Assembly: GCA_964511625.1 (NCBI GenBank)
Contig: CAZEJG010000004.1
Span: forward strand, 124,001 to 188,000
Direction: 5' to 3'
Source of the DNA: Pseudohoeflea sp964511625
Lineage (GTDB): Bacteria; Pseudomonadota; Alphaproteobacteria; Rhizobiales; Rhizobiaceae
Length of the DNA stretch: 64,000 nucleotides
In this document: piece after piece, positions 45,179-53,161 of the stretch
Numbering within the stretch: the stretch's first letter is position 1
Layout: each line of letters starts with the position of its first letter
Made by a program: the position numbers and the translations under genes
Notes under the pieces: model-generated
Database searches by the model: none
Told to the model about the DNA's origin: nothing
What the model saw: only the letters and a program-made list of their open reading frames with translations

Positions 45179-45963
45179 CAGCGGCCTCCGAGCTTGAGAT
45201 TGTTGATGGTGAGCATCAGGTCCGGCGACAGGTCGAACCCGCTGGAGGAGGACATGAGAAGGTTAGATGCGCCGAACCCTGCGCCGGTGTTGTTCTCCAG
45301 ATCCCACATGATGGTGAAGCGCTGCAGAAACTCGTCGAGCTTTTCCGGATCGGAGAAGTCTGCGAAGTCGATCTTTTCCTTCAGATAGTCGGCCTGCTTG
45401 TCGATGTCGCCGGCGGCGAAGGCGTCCGAAAGACCGAGGACCGTGCGGACCACCTGATAGAGCGCCTCGTCGGCGAGGATCGAATAGGCCGAGGTGATGT
45501 CGCCGGCGTTGCGCTCGAAGAAGAGCGCGAGCCGGACACCGGTATCGTCGGTGCCGGCTTCCTCCTCGAGGGTCTGGCGATGATAGCGGTCCACGGTTCC
45601 CTGCTGGGCGCGACCGAAAACGGTTGCCGTTTCGCCGTAGCGTTCGAAGTTGAAGGTTTCGGCAAAGGTCTTGTACTTGCTGTCGGCCAACTGGTTGGCA
45701 AAGGCATTGTCGTCGTCGATGCCCTCGGTCAGAACCTTGCGGATGAAGGCCTTGGCGTAGGACATGTCCTCGAGCCCGAAGGCTTTCATGGCATAGTTGT
45801 AGACCCGGTCGTCGGCCATGAAGTCGTCGACCGATTTGATGTCACCGATGCGCGACAGGTAATACTCCGTCTCGCGCTGCACCTGCGGCTGCTGCGAGAT
45901 GCGCTCGATGGACCGGTCGATGTCCCGGGTGATCAGCTGATAGTTCGTATAGGTCGTCGTCAC
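45178..45963 (-). CDS. DUF1217 family protein
   Basis: A 261-residue, largely helical soluble protein recognised as DUF1217, a family common next to flgF in alphaproteobacteria. Visible segments are VQRETEYYLSRIGDIKSVDDFMADDRVYNYAMKAFGLEDMSYAKAFIRKVLTEG and a similar later block (EALYQVVRTVLGLSDAF), suggesting two related halves. It is first in the flgF-to-fliP run and its stop overlaps the flgF start, so a flagellar role is expected, but the biochemical function is unknown. Confidence 0.75.
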   Translation of the reverse strand: MTTTYTNYQLITRDIDRSIERISQQPQVQRETEYYLSRIGDIKSVDDFMADDRVYNYAMKAFGLEDMSYAKAFIRKVLTEGIDDDNAFANQLADSKYKTFAETFNFERYGETATVFGRAQQGTVDRYHRQTLEEEAGTDDTGVRLALFFERNAGDITSAYSILADEALYQVVRTVLGLSDAFAAGDIDKQADYLKEKIDFADFSDPEKLDEFLQRFTIMWDLENNTGAGFGASNLLMSSSSGFDLSPDLMLTINNLKLGGR

Positions 45964-46161
45964 GCCTTAAACCTCCGCCGTTGGATTGTGCAGACCGCGG
46001 TTGCGGCCCGGCTCCCCATTGCCGGCATGTTCCAGAATAGACCAAAAGTCTTGCGCGAGGCTGTCTCAAGAAAGGGTATGGTTACGAGATGCTTGGATTC
46101 AGCTTCACACAAGGCTGGCTCCGTATTCAAAGAGGCGCAATTTCAATAGGCGGTCTCTGGC
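45964..46161. promoter_or_regulatory. divergent promoter region between the DUF1217-flgF run and motA
   Basis: A 198-bp intergenic region that must hold the promoters of two large opposing flagellar transcripts. No TTAA-N7-TTAA box and no clear sigma-54 motif were found. AGGCGG near 46152 is the motA ribosome site. Confidence 0.5.
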
Positions 46162-47040
46162 ATGAACATCATCATCGGCCTCGTGATCACGCTCGGCTGC
46201 ATCCTCGGCGGCTATATCGCGATGGGTGGGCATCTGGACGTTCTGGTGCAGCCTTTCGAACTCGTCATCATCGGTGGCGCGGCGATCGGCGGCTTCATCA
46301 TGTCCAACCCGATCAAGACCATCAAGGATACGGGCAAGGCGCTGGGCGAAGCCTTCAAGCACTCCGTTCCCAAGGAACGCCAGTATCTCGATACGCTCTC
46401 GATCCTCTACATGCTGATGCGCGATCTGCGGACGCGCTCGCGCAACGAGATCGAGGCCCACATCGACAATCCGGAAGAAAGTGAACTGTTCCAGGCAGCG
46501 CCGACCGTGCTGAAGAACAAGGAACTGACCTCCTTCATCTGCGACTATGTCCGGCTGATCATCATCGGCAATGCCCGTCCGCACGAGATCGAGGCGCTGA
46601 TGGAGGAAGAGATCCAGACGATCTCCGCGGACAAGCTCAAGACCTACAACGCCATGTCGGTGATGTCGGAATCCTGCCCGGCCATCGGCATCGTGGCGGC
46701 CGTTCTCGGGGTTATCAAGGCCATGGGCGCCATTAACGAGTCGCCGGAAGTTCTCGGCGGCAAGATCGGTGCGGCACTGGTCGGCACCATGCTCGGCATC
46801 TTCCTGTCCTATTCGATCTTCACGCCCATCGCCAACAACATCAAGGTGGTGCGGACCAAGCAGAACCGGCTCTACACGATCGTCAAGCAGACGCTGATCG
46901 CCTACATGAACGGTTCGGTGCCGCAGGTTGCCCTTGAGCACGGCCGCAAGACCATTTCCGCCTACGAGCGTCCGTCCATCGACGCCGTCGAGCAGGAAAT
47001 GATGAACCCGGGCGGTGGCGGCGACGCCAAGGCGGCATAA
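46162..47040 (+). CDS. motA: flagellar stator protein MotA
   Basis: A 292-residue inner-membrane stator subunit forming the proton channel with MotB. It has four membrane helices, with the first near the start (IIIGLVITLGCILGGYIAMGG) and TM3-TM4 in CPAIGIVAAVLGVIKAMGAI and AALVGTMLGIFLSYSIFTPIAN. The cytoplasmic loop contains the charged residues that touch FliG. It leads motA-fliM-fliN-fliG-flhB. motB is about 14.5 kb away, as in other rhizobia. Confidence 0.97.
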   Translation: MNIIIGLVITLGCILGGYIAMGGHLDVLVQPFELVIIGGAAIGGFIMSNPIKTIKDTGKALGEAFKHSVPKERQYLDTLSILYMLMRDLRTRSRNEIEAHIDNPEESELFQAAPTVLKNKELTSFICDYVRLIIIGNARPHEIEALMEEEIQTISADKLKTYNAMSVMSESCPAIGIVAAVLGVIKAMGAINESPEVLGGKIGAALVGTMLGIFLSYSIFTPIANNIKVVRTKQNRLYTIVKQTLIAYMNGSVPQVALEHGRKTISAYERPSIDAVEQEMMNPGGGGDAKAA

Positions 47041-47043
47041 GCG

Positions 47044-48036
47044 ATGAGCGCGAGCGAAGAGATCGAAGGCGAAGCAGCTGTCGAGACCGGCGACGAAACG
47101 GAAACCGTGAAGGCGCCCGCGCTGCCCGAAGGTTTGCTCGAACGGATGACCGGCAAGCTCGGCACGAAAACCCAGATCCAGGAACGCGGTCTTCTCTTTC
47201 AGGCCGCTCTCGGCCCCGCGCTCGAGGAAATGGTCCAGCTTGCGACGGGGCTCGAGATCGACGTCCGTCCCGGACCCGTCTCGACGGGCCGGCGGCGCGA
47301 ATTGTGGAGCCAGATGATCGACGGTTCGGTCTACTGGACCGGCAATATTCGCGGCTGGGCCGACAATCTCGGATACTTCTGCGGTACGCCGCTGGTGATC
47401 GGCCTGGTGGAATGCCTCCTGGGCGGCGCGGATCCGGAAACCGTCGAAACGGTCGACCGACCGCTGTCCGGTATCGAACTCGACATGTCGCTGGTGATCT
47501 TCGAAACCTTTCACGAGGTTGTCGCCGCCGCGGTCAACAAGGAAATCAGGAAGAGCCACGGTCCGAGCATGAGCCCGACTCCGGATATCCCGGAGCCGGA
47601 GGACGATCCGCTGCCGGACTTCTACGCGGCGGCGATCGGCTTCGAACTCGAATTTGCCGGCTCCTCCACGCTCGCCTATTTCGTGGCGCCACAGGAAGTG
47701 CTTCTCAACACCCGGCCGACCAAGCGCGCGACCGTCAAGGCCGAGGAGGCCAAGGCACAGAGCGACTGGAAGGAACGACTGAGCCAGCGGGTGGTCAAAT
47801 CCGACGTCCGGCTCGAAGCCCGCATTCCGCTCGACCAGATGAAGCTGTCTGAGATCAGCCGGCTGCAGCCGGGCGATGTACTCGCCTTCTCAGAAGAGGC
47901 CGGTTCGACGGTCATTCTCGGCGGCAACGGCAAGGACATCTACAAATGCGCGCTCGGCCGGACCGGTCAGCGCTACATGGTGCGCATCGAAGGTCCGACC
48001 GGAATAGATGAAAACTGGCGCAGCGCCTTTACCTGA
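47044..48036 (+). CDS. fliM: flagellar switch protein FliM
   Basis: A 330-residue C-ring protein that would bind phosphorylated CheY. It has a CheC-like middle domain with ELDMSLVIFETFHEVVAAAVN (about 140-160) and a C-terminal SpoA domain (VRLEARIPLDQMKLSEISRLQPGDVLAFSEEAG). It is divergent from enterobacterial FliM: the usual N-terminal CheY-binding LSQxEIDALL peptide is not seen; instead the start is SEEIEGEAAVETGDETE. It is 3 bp from motA. Confidence 0.9.
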   Translation: MSASEEIEGEAAVETGDETETVKAPALPEGLLERMTGKLGTKTQIQERGLLFQAALGPALEEMVQLATGLEIDVRPGPVSTGRRRELWSQMIDGSVYWTGNIRGWADNLGYFCGTPLVIGLVECLLGGADPETVETVDRPLSGIELDMSLVIFETFHEVVAAAVNKEIRKSHGPSMSPTPDIPEPEDDPLPDFYAAAIGFELEFAGSSTLAYFVAPQEVLLNTRPTKRATVKAEEAKAQSDWKERLSQRVVKSDVRLEARIPLDQMKLSEISRLQPGDVLAFSEEAGSTVILGGNGKDIYKCALGRTGQRYMVRIEGPTGIDENWRSAFT

Positions 48037-48093
48037 TGCCGGCGTTGATACGCATCGCAGGCTACGGGCAAGCTTGAGATCGGATAAGTAGGC

Positions 48094-48768
48094 ATGGCCA
48101 AAGAGAACCCACTCGACGATTTCCCCGATTCCGACCCGCTGAGCGGCATTGACACCGCGGGCGATACGGACAGCGACCTCGATCAGCAGATCGACGGTCT
48201 CCGGGGTGTGTTGAAGAAAGATGCTGGAGAACTTCCGATCGTGGAGAATGATGACCCAGGTGGCGCGAGCTTGTCGGATTTCGGCAGCGACTTCGATGCC
48301 AGCACCGGTGACGGCGGACTGAACGACCCGTTCGGCCTGGACGATTCCGGCTCGGACGTCGATTTCCCGGCAGGCGGAAGCGATTTCGGTGGTTTCGACG
48401 CGGGCGCGGGCGCCTTCGGTGGTGCGGCCGGTGGCGATGATGCGTTCGGGGGCTTCGATGCCGGCGCCACGAGTTTTTCCGAACCGAAGCTCGGCGCGAC
48501 AGGTGAGACGACTCGGACCGAGGTCATTCTCGACATCCCGGTCGACGTGCAGATCATCCTGGGGACCAGCCGCATGTCGGTATCGTCGCTCATGGACCTG
48601 TCCGAAGGCGCGACGATCGCGCTCGACCGCAAGATCGGCGAGCCCGTCGAGATCACCGTCAACGGCAAGCTGATCGGTCGCGGCGAGATCACTGTTCTCG
48701 AATCAGACGAGACCCGTTTCGGCGTCAAGATGATCGAAGTCTACGGCGCCCCGGCCAAGAAGGAGTAA
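48094..48768 (+). CDS. fliN: flagellar switch protein FliN with long acidic N-terminus
   Basis: A 224-residue C-ring subunit. Only residues about 143-220 form the SpoA domain (VILDIPVDVQIILGTSRMSVSSLMDL...GEITVLESDETRFGVKMIEV). The preceding 140 residues are disordered, acidic and rich in Gly, Asp and Phe, with FGGFDAGA repeated at 98-105 and 118-125. Enterobacterial FliN is about 137 residues. It lies 6 bp before fliG. Confidence 0.93.
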   Translation: MAKENPLDDFPDSDPLSGIDTAGDTDSDLDQQIDGLRGVLKKDAGELPIVENDDPGGASLSDFGSDFDASTGDGGLNDPFGLDDSGSDVDFPAGGSDFGGFDAGAGAFGGAAGGDDAFGGFDAGATSFSEPKLGATGETTRTEVILDIPVDVQIILGTSRMSVSSLMDLSEGATIALDRKIGEPVEITVNGKLIGRGEITVLESDETRFGVKMIEVYGAPAKKE

Positions 48769-48774
48769 CGAGCC

Positions 48775-49815
48775 ATGCAGTCCTTCACCTCCGCAGGCAG
48801 TCTCGAAGCCCCCCTCTCCGCGCCGGAAAAGGCAGCCGCCGTCCTTCTCGCCATGGGCAAGCCGGTCGCCGGCAAGCTCCTGAAGTTCTTCGAACAGGAC
48901 GAACTCCAGACCATCATCAAGAAGGCCCAGGGGCTGCGCACCATTCCGCCGCAGGAACTCATCGAACTCGTCAACGAATTCGAGGAGCTGTTCAGCGAGG
49001 GCGCCGGCCTGATGGACAACGCCAAGGCGATGGAAGGCATTCTCGAGGAAGGCCTGACGCCCGACGAGGTCGACGGACTTCTGGGTCGCCGGACGCAGTT
49101 TCAGGCTTTCGAGCAGACGGTCTGGGACCGGCTGCAGGACACCGATCCCGAACTCATCGGCAACTTCCTCGCCAAGGAACACCCGCAGACCTCGGCCTAT
49201 ATCGTCTCGATGCTGCCGTCCGCATTCGCCGGCAAGACACTGATGAAACTGCCGGAAGAGGTGCGCGCCAGCATCCTGCACCGTGCGGTGAACATGAAGA
49301 ACGTCAATCCGCGTGCTGCCGAGATCATCGAGCGTCGCGTCGAGGAACTGGTCGCCCAGCTCGAAACCGAGAAGGGCGCGGCAGGCACCGCCAAGGTCGC
49401 CGACATCATGAACGAACTCTCCAAGCCGGAGGTCGACACCCTGCTCGGCCAGTTGGAGACCGTCAGCAAGAAGGACGTCGAAAAGGTGCGGCCACGCATC
49501 TTCCTCTTCGACGACATCAAGAGCATGCCGGCGCGCAGCCGCGCGACACTGTTCAACGACATCTCGGGCGAGGTCATCACCATGGCCCTGCACGGCACCG
49601 ACAACGAGCTCAGGGAAGCAATCCTGTCGGCCATCGGTGCGCGCCAGCGCCGCATGATCGAATCGGATCTGGCTGCCGCGGGCGATCGAGGGCCCAACCC
49701 GCGCGAGATCGCCGTGGCGCGCCGGACCGTGACGCAGGAGGCCATTCGCATGGCCGGCCAGAATCAGCTAAGCCTGCGGGAGGATACTCCTGCCCAGACG
49801 CAAGAGGCGGCATAG
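48775..49815 (+). CDS. fliG: flagellar motor switch protein FliG
   Basis: A 346-residue rotor protein touching both FliF and MotA. It has an N-terminal domain (EKAAAVLLAMGKPVAGKLLKFF), a middle EHPQT segment (FLAKEHPQTSAYIVSML, about residues 134-150) and a C-terminal torque helix region (KVRPRIFLFDDIKSMPARSRATLFNDI), in which the alternating charged residues contact the stator. Confidence 0.96.
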   Translation: MQSFTSAGSLEAPLSAPEKAAAVLLAMGKPVAGKLLKFFEQDELQTIIKKAQGLRTIPPQELIELVNEFEELFSEGAGLMDNAKAMEGILEEGLTPDEVDGLLGRRTQFQAFEQTVWDRLQDTDPELIGNFLAKEHPQTSAYIVSMLPSAFAGKTLMKLPEEVRASILHRAVNMKNVNPRAAEIIERRVEELVAQLETEKGAAGTAKVADIMNELSKPEVDTLLGQLETVSKKDVEKVRPRIFLFDDIKSMPARSRATLFNDISGEVITMALHGTDNELREAILSAIGARQRRMIESDLAAAGDRGPNPREIAVARRTVTQEAIRMAGQNQLSLREDTPAQTQEAA

Positions 49816-49834
49816 GCCGCAAACGCGGTGAGCC

Positions 49835-50926
49835 ATGGCTGACGGTCCCGACAAGGACAGCAAAACAGAGCAACCGACCGAGAAGAAGATCCGAGACGCG
49901 GTGGACAAGGGCAATGTCCCCTTCTCCCGTGAAGTGCCGATCTTCGCCTCGTCGCTGGCCATTCTCATCTTCGCGATCTTCTTCCTGCCGCAATCGGCCA
50001 GCAGCCTCGCCGAACAGCTCAAGGACATTTTCTCGCAGGCCGACGACTTTCGGCTCGAGAACGGCGGCGATGCCGTTCGCCTGTTCCAGCAATTGTTCAT
50101 GATGTCGGCGGGCGTTCTCCTGCCCGCGTTCGCCCTGTTGATGGTGTTCGGCCTGGCAGCTTCGGTGTTTCAGAACCTGCCGAGCCCCGTCCTCGATCGC
50201 ATCCAGCCGAAGTTCGAGCGTGTATCGCCAATCGGGGGGTTCAAGCGCATCTTCGGCCCCAAAGGTCTGGTCGAATTCGGCAAGTCGTTGATCAAGATTC
50301 TCGTTGTATCGGCCGTGATCGGCTTTGTGTTGCGGGACGACTATTTCGGCGTCCTCCCGGACATGCTGTCGGACCCGAACGGGATGCCTCCCGAAATGCT
50401 GCGCCTCGCCGTCAAGATCATCACGGTCATTCTGGTCGCCACCGCGATCATCGCCGTCGCCGACGTCTTCTGGACCCGCTACACATGGCACACGGACCTG
50501 ATGATGAGCCGGCAGGAAATAAAGGACGAGGTCAAGCAGTCCGATGGCGACCCGATCCTGAAGGCGCGACAGCGTTCGCTCGCACGCGACCGCGCCCGTA
50601 AGCGCATGATGTCCCAAGTGCCGCGCGCCACGCTGGTGATCGCCAACCCGACCCATTATGCAATCGCGTTGCGCTACGTCGCCGGACAGGACGGAGCGCC
50701 GTTGGTCCTGGCCAAGGGGCAGGACCTTATTGCTCTTAAAATCAGGGAGATAGCAGAATCGAACGGAATTCCGGTTTTTGAGGACCCGCCGCTCGCCCGC
50801 TCCATGTTTGCGCAAGTCTCGGTGGATAATTTCATTCCCACGGAATTCTACAAGGCCGTCGCGGAGCTCGTGCACCGCGTTTATCAGTTGAAGTCAAAAC
50901 CTTTGAGTATGAGCGGGAAGAGATGA
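49835..50926 (+). CDS. flhB: flagellar export switch protein FlhB
   Basis: A 363-residue export gate protein that switches substrate class. It has four membrane segments and the characteristic autocleavage site NPTH (nt about 50647-50658) in VIANPTHYAIALRY, followed by the cytoplasmic C-domain. The N-terminus DKDSKTEQPTEKKIRDAVDKGNVPFSREV is typical. The stop overlaps the next orf by 4 bp. Confidence 0.97.
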   Translation: MADGPDKDSKTEQPTEKKIRDAVDKGNVPFSREVPIFASSLAILIFAIFFLPQSASSLAEQLKDIFSQADDFRLENGGDAVRLFQQLFMMSAGVLLPAFALLMVFGLAASVFQNLPSPVLDRIQPKFERVSPIGGFKRIFGPKGLVEFGKSLIKILVVSAVIGFVLRDDYFGVLPDMLSDPNGMPPEMLRLAVKIITVILVATAIIAVADVFWTRYTWHTDLMMSRQEIKDEVKQSDGDPILKARQRSLARDRARKRMMSQVPRATLVIANPTHYAIALRYVAGQDGAPLVLAKGQDLIALKIREIAESNGIPVFEDPPLARSMFAQVSVDNFIPTEFYKAVAELVHRVYQLKSKPLSMSGKR

Positions 50927-51378
50927 AGCCAACCTACCCGTCGCGGGACCGTGAAAAGATCGTGGCAGATGCCATCTGGCCCGTTGCAACCGAATTGCGC
51001 ATGATCGACGTTGCAGATCTGATCTCCATGCTGCGGTTCGAACGCCACGCGGACCTTGCCGATATCGTGGCCTCGGCTGCCGAACTTTTCTATCTCCCGG
51101 ATACTGTCACGCTCGGGATCGGTGGCGACTACAAGCTCGAATGGGACAGCGCCGCAAAGGTGGTGCTCGATCTCGAACTGCGCCCCTGCGGCGTGACGAT
51201 CTATGTCAGGCTGACGCTGGAGCACGACAAGGCGGGCGTCGAGATCGATCACATCGTGTTCGAGGAGCCCGACGAGGATCCTGTGATAAACACCGAATTT
51301 CTCGAGAAAGCGCTGGCGGCGGCGGCCTATCGTCCTTTGCCCGCGGCGACCGTCGCAAACAGCCGTTCCGCGGCCTGA
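50923..51378 (+). CDS. conserved hypothetical protein downstream of flhB
   Basis: A 151-residue soluble protein with no recognised domain. It has an N-terminal helical part (RMIDVADLISMLRFERHADLADIVASAAELFYLPDTV) followed by beta strands (KLEWDSAAKVVLDLELRPCGVTIYVRLTLEHDKAGVEIDHIVF), giving a compact alpha/beta look. It overlaps flhB by 4 bp and ends 15 bp from the convergent visR. Rhizobial flagellar clusters carry an unnamed gene here. It may be an assembly factor; there is no direct evidence. Confidence 0.6.
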   Translation: MKPTYPSRDREKIVADAIWPVATELRMIDVADLISMLRFERHADLADIVASAAELFYLPDTVTLGIGGDYKLEWDSAAKVVLDLELRPCGVTIYVRLTLEHDKAGVEIDHIVFEEPDEDPVINTEFLEKALAAAAYRPLPAATVANSRSAA

Positions 51379-51393
51379 TCCGACATTCGGCGT

Positions 51394-52128
51394 CTAGCTG
51401 ATCAACCCCAGGCGAATGGCCTTGGCAATCGCCTGGATGCGGTTGACCGCATCGAGCTTTGTCGTGGCCGAGCCCAGATAGGCGTTCACGGTGTGAACCG
51501 ATAGACCCAAGCGCTCCCCGATCGCCTCGCTCTTGAGGCCGTCTCCAACGAGCTGGAGGCATTCGACCTCCCGTTCGCTGAGCACCTCGGCGGCGGCGAG
51601 GTTGCCGAATTCCAGCTTCAGTGCTTCGCGCAGAAGTGCGATGGATTTGCGATGTAGGTCGAGGCAGCTATCCGCGTCGAGATCCACTCCCACACCGCAG
51701 ACCACGAGATAGCCGTTGCCCATGCCACCCAGCGGAACAGGGAAGGCGATACCATATTCCAGCCGCCTCTCCGACGGACCCTCGCTCTCGAATTCGAGCG
51801 GCGGCATCGGTCGGATGCCATGGGCATCGAACCGGAGCGGCAGAGGCGACTTTCCCAGGTGCGCCAGCAACTCCGCGGAATGCGTCTCGACGAGATAGGA
51901 GACATTGAGCCCACCCTTGCCTTCTTCCGGGCTTTGCATCTTTACGATCAGCGTTCCGCCCGAGACGGCTGTCTTGGCGCTTGCCGCGAGAACCGCGAAT
52001 GAGCGCGCCCCGGCACGGCGCTGGACCGCAACCGCTTTCGGATAGAGATCAGAAATAGAACCACCCATGTGGCGCGTTGACACCTCTCCTGAAGAGCCCG
52101 CACCGAAGCTGTCAGAAAAAGCCGCCAT
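51394..52128 (-). CDS. visR: LuxR-type flagellar master regulator VisR
   Basis: A 244-residue regulator that in Sinorhizobium works with VisN as a heterodimer at the top of the flagellar cascade, activating rem and repressing some polysaccharide functions. The N-terminal ligand-domain-like part covers about residues 1-180; the C-terminal LuxR HTH is LSEREVECLQLVGDGLKSEAIGERLGLSVHTVNAYLGSATTKL. ATG 52128 is preferred over the adjacent GTG 52131 on spacing to GAGG. It is 9 bp from visN, so the two are co-transcribed. Confidence 0.92.
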   Translation of the reverse strand: MAAFSDSFGAGSSGEVSTRHMGGSISDLYPKAVAVQRRAGARSFAVLAASAKTAVSGGTLIVKMQSPEEGKGGLNVSYLVETHSAELLAHLGKSPLPLRFDAHGIRPMPPLEFESEGPSERRLEYGIAFPVPLGGMGNGYLVVCGVGVDLDADSCLDLHRKSIALLREALKLEFGNLAAAEVLSEREVECLQLVGDGLKSEAIGERLGLSVHTVNAYLGSATTKLDAVNRIQAIAKAIRLGLIS

Positions 52129-52137
52129 CACAATGCC

Positions 52138-52809
52138 TCATATGATCTGGTTCCTCACGCCGAACGCCACCGCTTCAGAACGTGTGCGCGCGCCGGTCTT
52201 GTTCATGATCGAGGTGATGTAATTGTTCACCGTATTGCGCGAGATCCCGATGATGAGAGCAATCTCATCGCTGGTCTTGCCTTCGCCGATCCACGACAGA
52301 CATTCGATCTCGCGGTCAGTCAGATCCGCGGCGCGTTCGGAGCGCCCGTCGCAGCCCGGGAGCCCCGCCGTGTAGTAGGCGATCGCAACGGCGGCGTCTC
52401 GCAGACGGTCGTGAGAGAGAAACAGGCCGTCCTCGAAGAGCAGCAGAAGAAGAAGCCGCGAACCTCCGGCATTGAAAGGGAGGATACAGACCCGCCGCGA
52501 AAGCCCCGAAGGAACCACGAATTCCTCGGGCGCGTCGAAAAAAGACGGCTCGAAGGCGCTGACGCAACGGCGCAGTTCGCTGCTTCTCGCATGAGAATTC
52601 ACAAGCGAAATCCCGAGTGTGCGAACCAGATCGAAAGGCCAGTCCGACGATATAACCGAACCAAGATGCGAGTCGGCATACTGGTCGAAACGCGCAACAA
52701 GATAGTGGCGGGCACCGGCATAGTCGCGGATCAATTCCAGTCCGCCCGATCTCCAGCCACTTGAATTCAAACCGTACAGCGATTCGAGGAAGGCCCCGCG
52801 CGTAACCAC
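52138..52809 (-). CDS. visN: LuxR-type flagellar master regulator VisN
   Basis: A 223-residue partner of VisR. The C-terminal LuxR HTH (LTDREIECLSWIGEGKTSDEIALIIGISRNTVNNYITSIMNKTGARTR) is clear; the N-terminal half (about 1-150) resembles an autoinducer-type ligand domain. The start is GTG 52809 with AAGGGG 5 bp upstream. It is separated from fliF by 352 bp, so it has its own promoter. Confidence 0.92.
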   Translation of the reverse strand: MVTRGAFLESLYGLNSSGWRSGGLELIRDYAGARHYLVARFDQYADSHLGSVISSDWPFDLVRTLGISLVNSHARSSELRRCVSAFEPSFFDAPEEFVVPSGLSRRVCILPFNAGGSRLLLLLLFEDGLFLSHDRLRDAAVAIAYYTAGLPGCDGRSERAADLTDREIECLSWIGEGKTSDEIALIIGISRNTVNNYITSIMNKTGARTRSEAVAFGVRNQII

Positions 52810-52828
52810 TTAAACCCCTTGCCGCATA

Positions 52829-52851
52829 GTCCCGCAGTCTGCGTGCGGGAC
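52829..52851 (-). promoter_or_regulatory. stem-loop in the visN leader
   Basis: GTCCCGCA and TGCGGGAC (52829-52836 with 52844-52851), 7-nt loop, ending 19 bp before the visN GTG. It may be an operator or an mRNA leader structure. Confidence 0.35.
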
Positions 52852-52954
52852 AATGGTTCTTTGTTTGCGGCGACATCGTCACCGCTTCGAGGGTCGGGAG
52901 GCCGCCAATTCACCGTGCCGACCCTGTACATCGCCGTCCCAAGAGGACCGCTAA

Positions 52955-52966
52955 TGGGTATACCCA
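52955..52966. promoter_or_regulatory. perfect 12-bp palindrome upstream of visN
   Basis: TGGGTATACCCA, about 146 bp upstream of the visN start. The two-fold symmetry suits a dimeric regulator. The regulator is unknown. Confidence 0.35.
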
Positions 52967-53161
52967 GATTCGCAGAAAGCCCACAGAGTTAAATCGCTAA
53001 TTCAAGGGTATTTACAAATCCGACTCGAAGGGACAGCCCGAATCAGCTCATTTCGGTGCAGTTCTGCCGACGGCGAGACTATGTCTCGGCGCGAATCGCA
53101 AGCTCAACACGAGCGGGCAGTGAGGCGACGGGCGTCCGGAGGAACGCGGCAAACGCGCCGG

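Larger units (their letters stand above)
52810..53161 (-). promoter_or_regulatory. visN promoter region with palindromes
   Basis: 352 bp without a gene. From the start codon upward it holds an 8-bp stem-loop (52829-52851), an 8-bp inverted repeat with a 20-nt loop (52890-52897 with 52918-52925) and the perfect palindrome TGGGTATACCCA (52955-52966). No T-run follows any stem on the minus strand, so no fliF terminator is evident. It must contain the control signals of the visNR operon. Confidence 0.5.
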
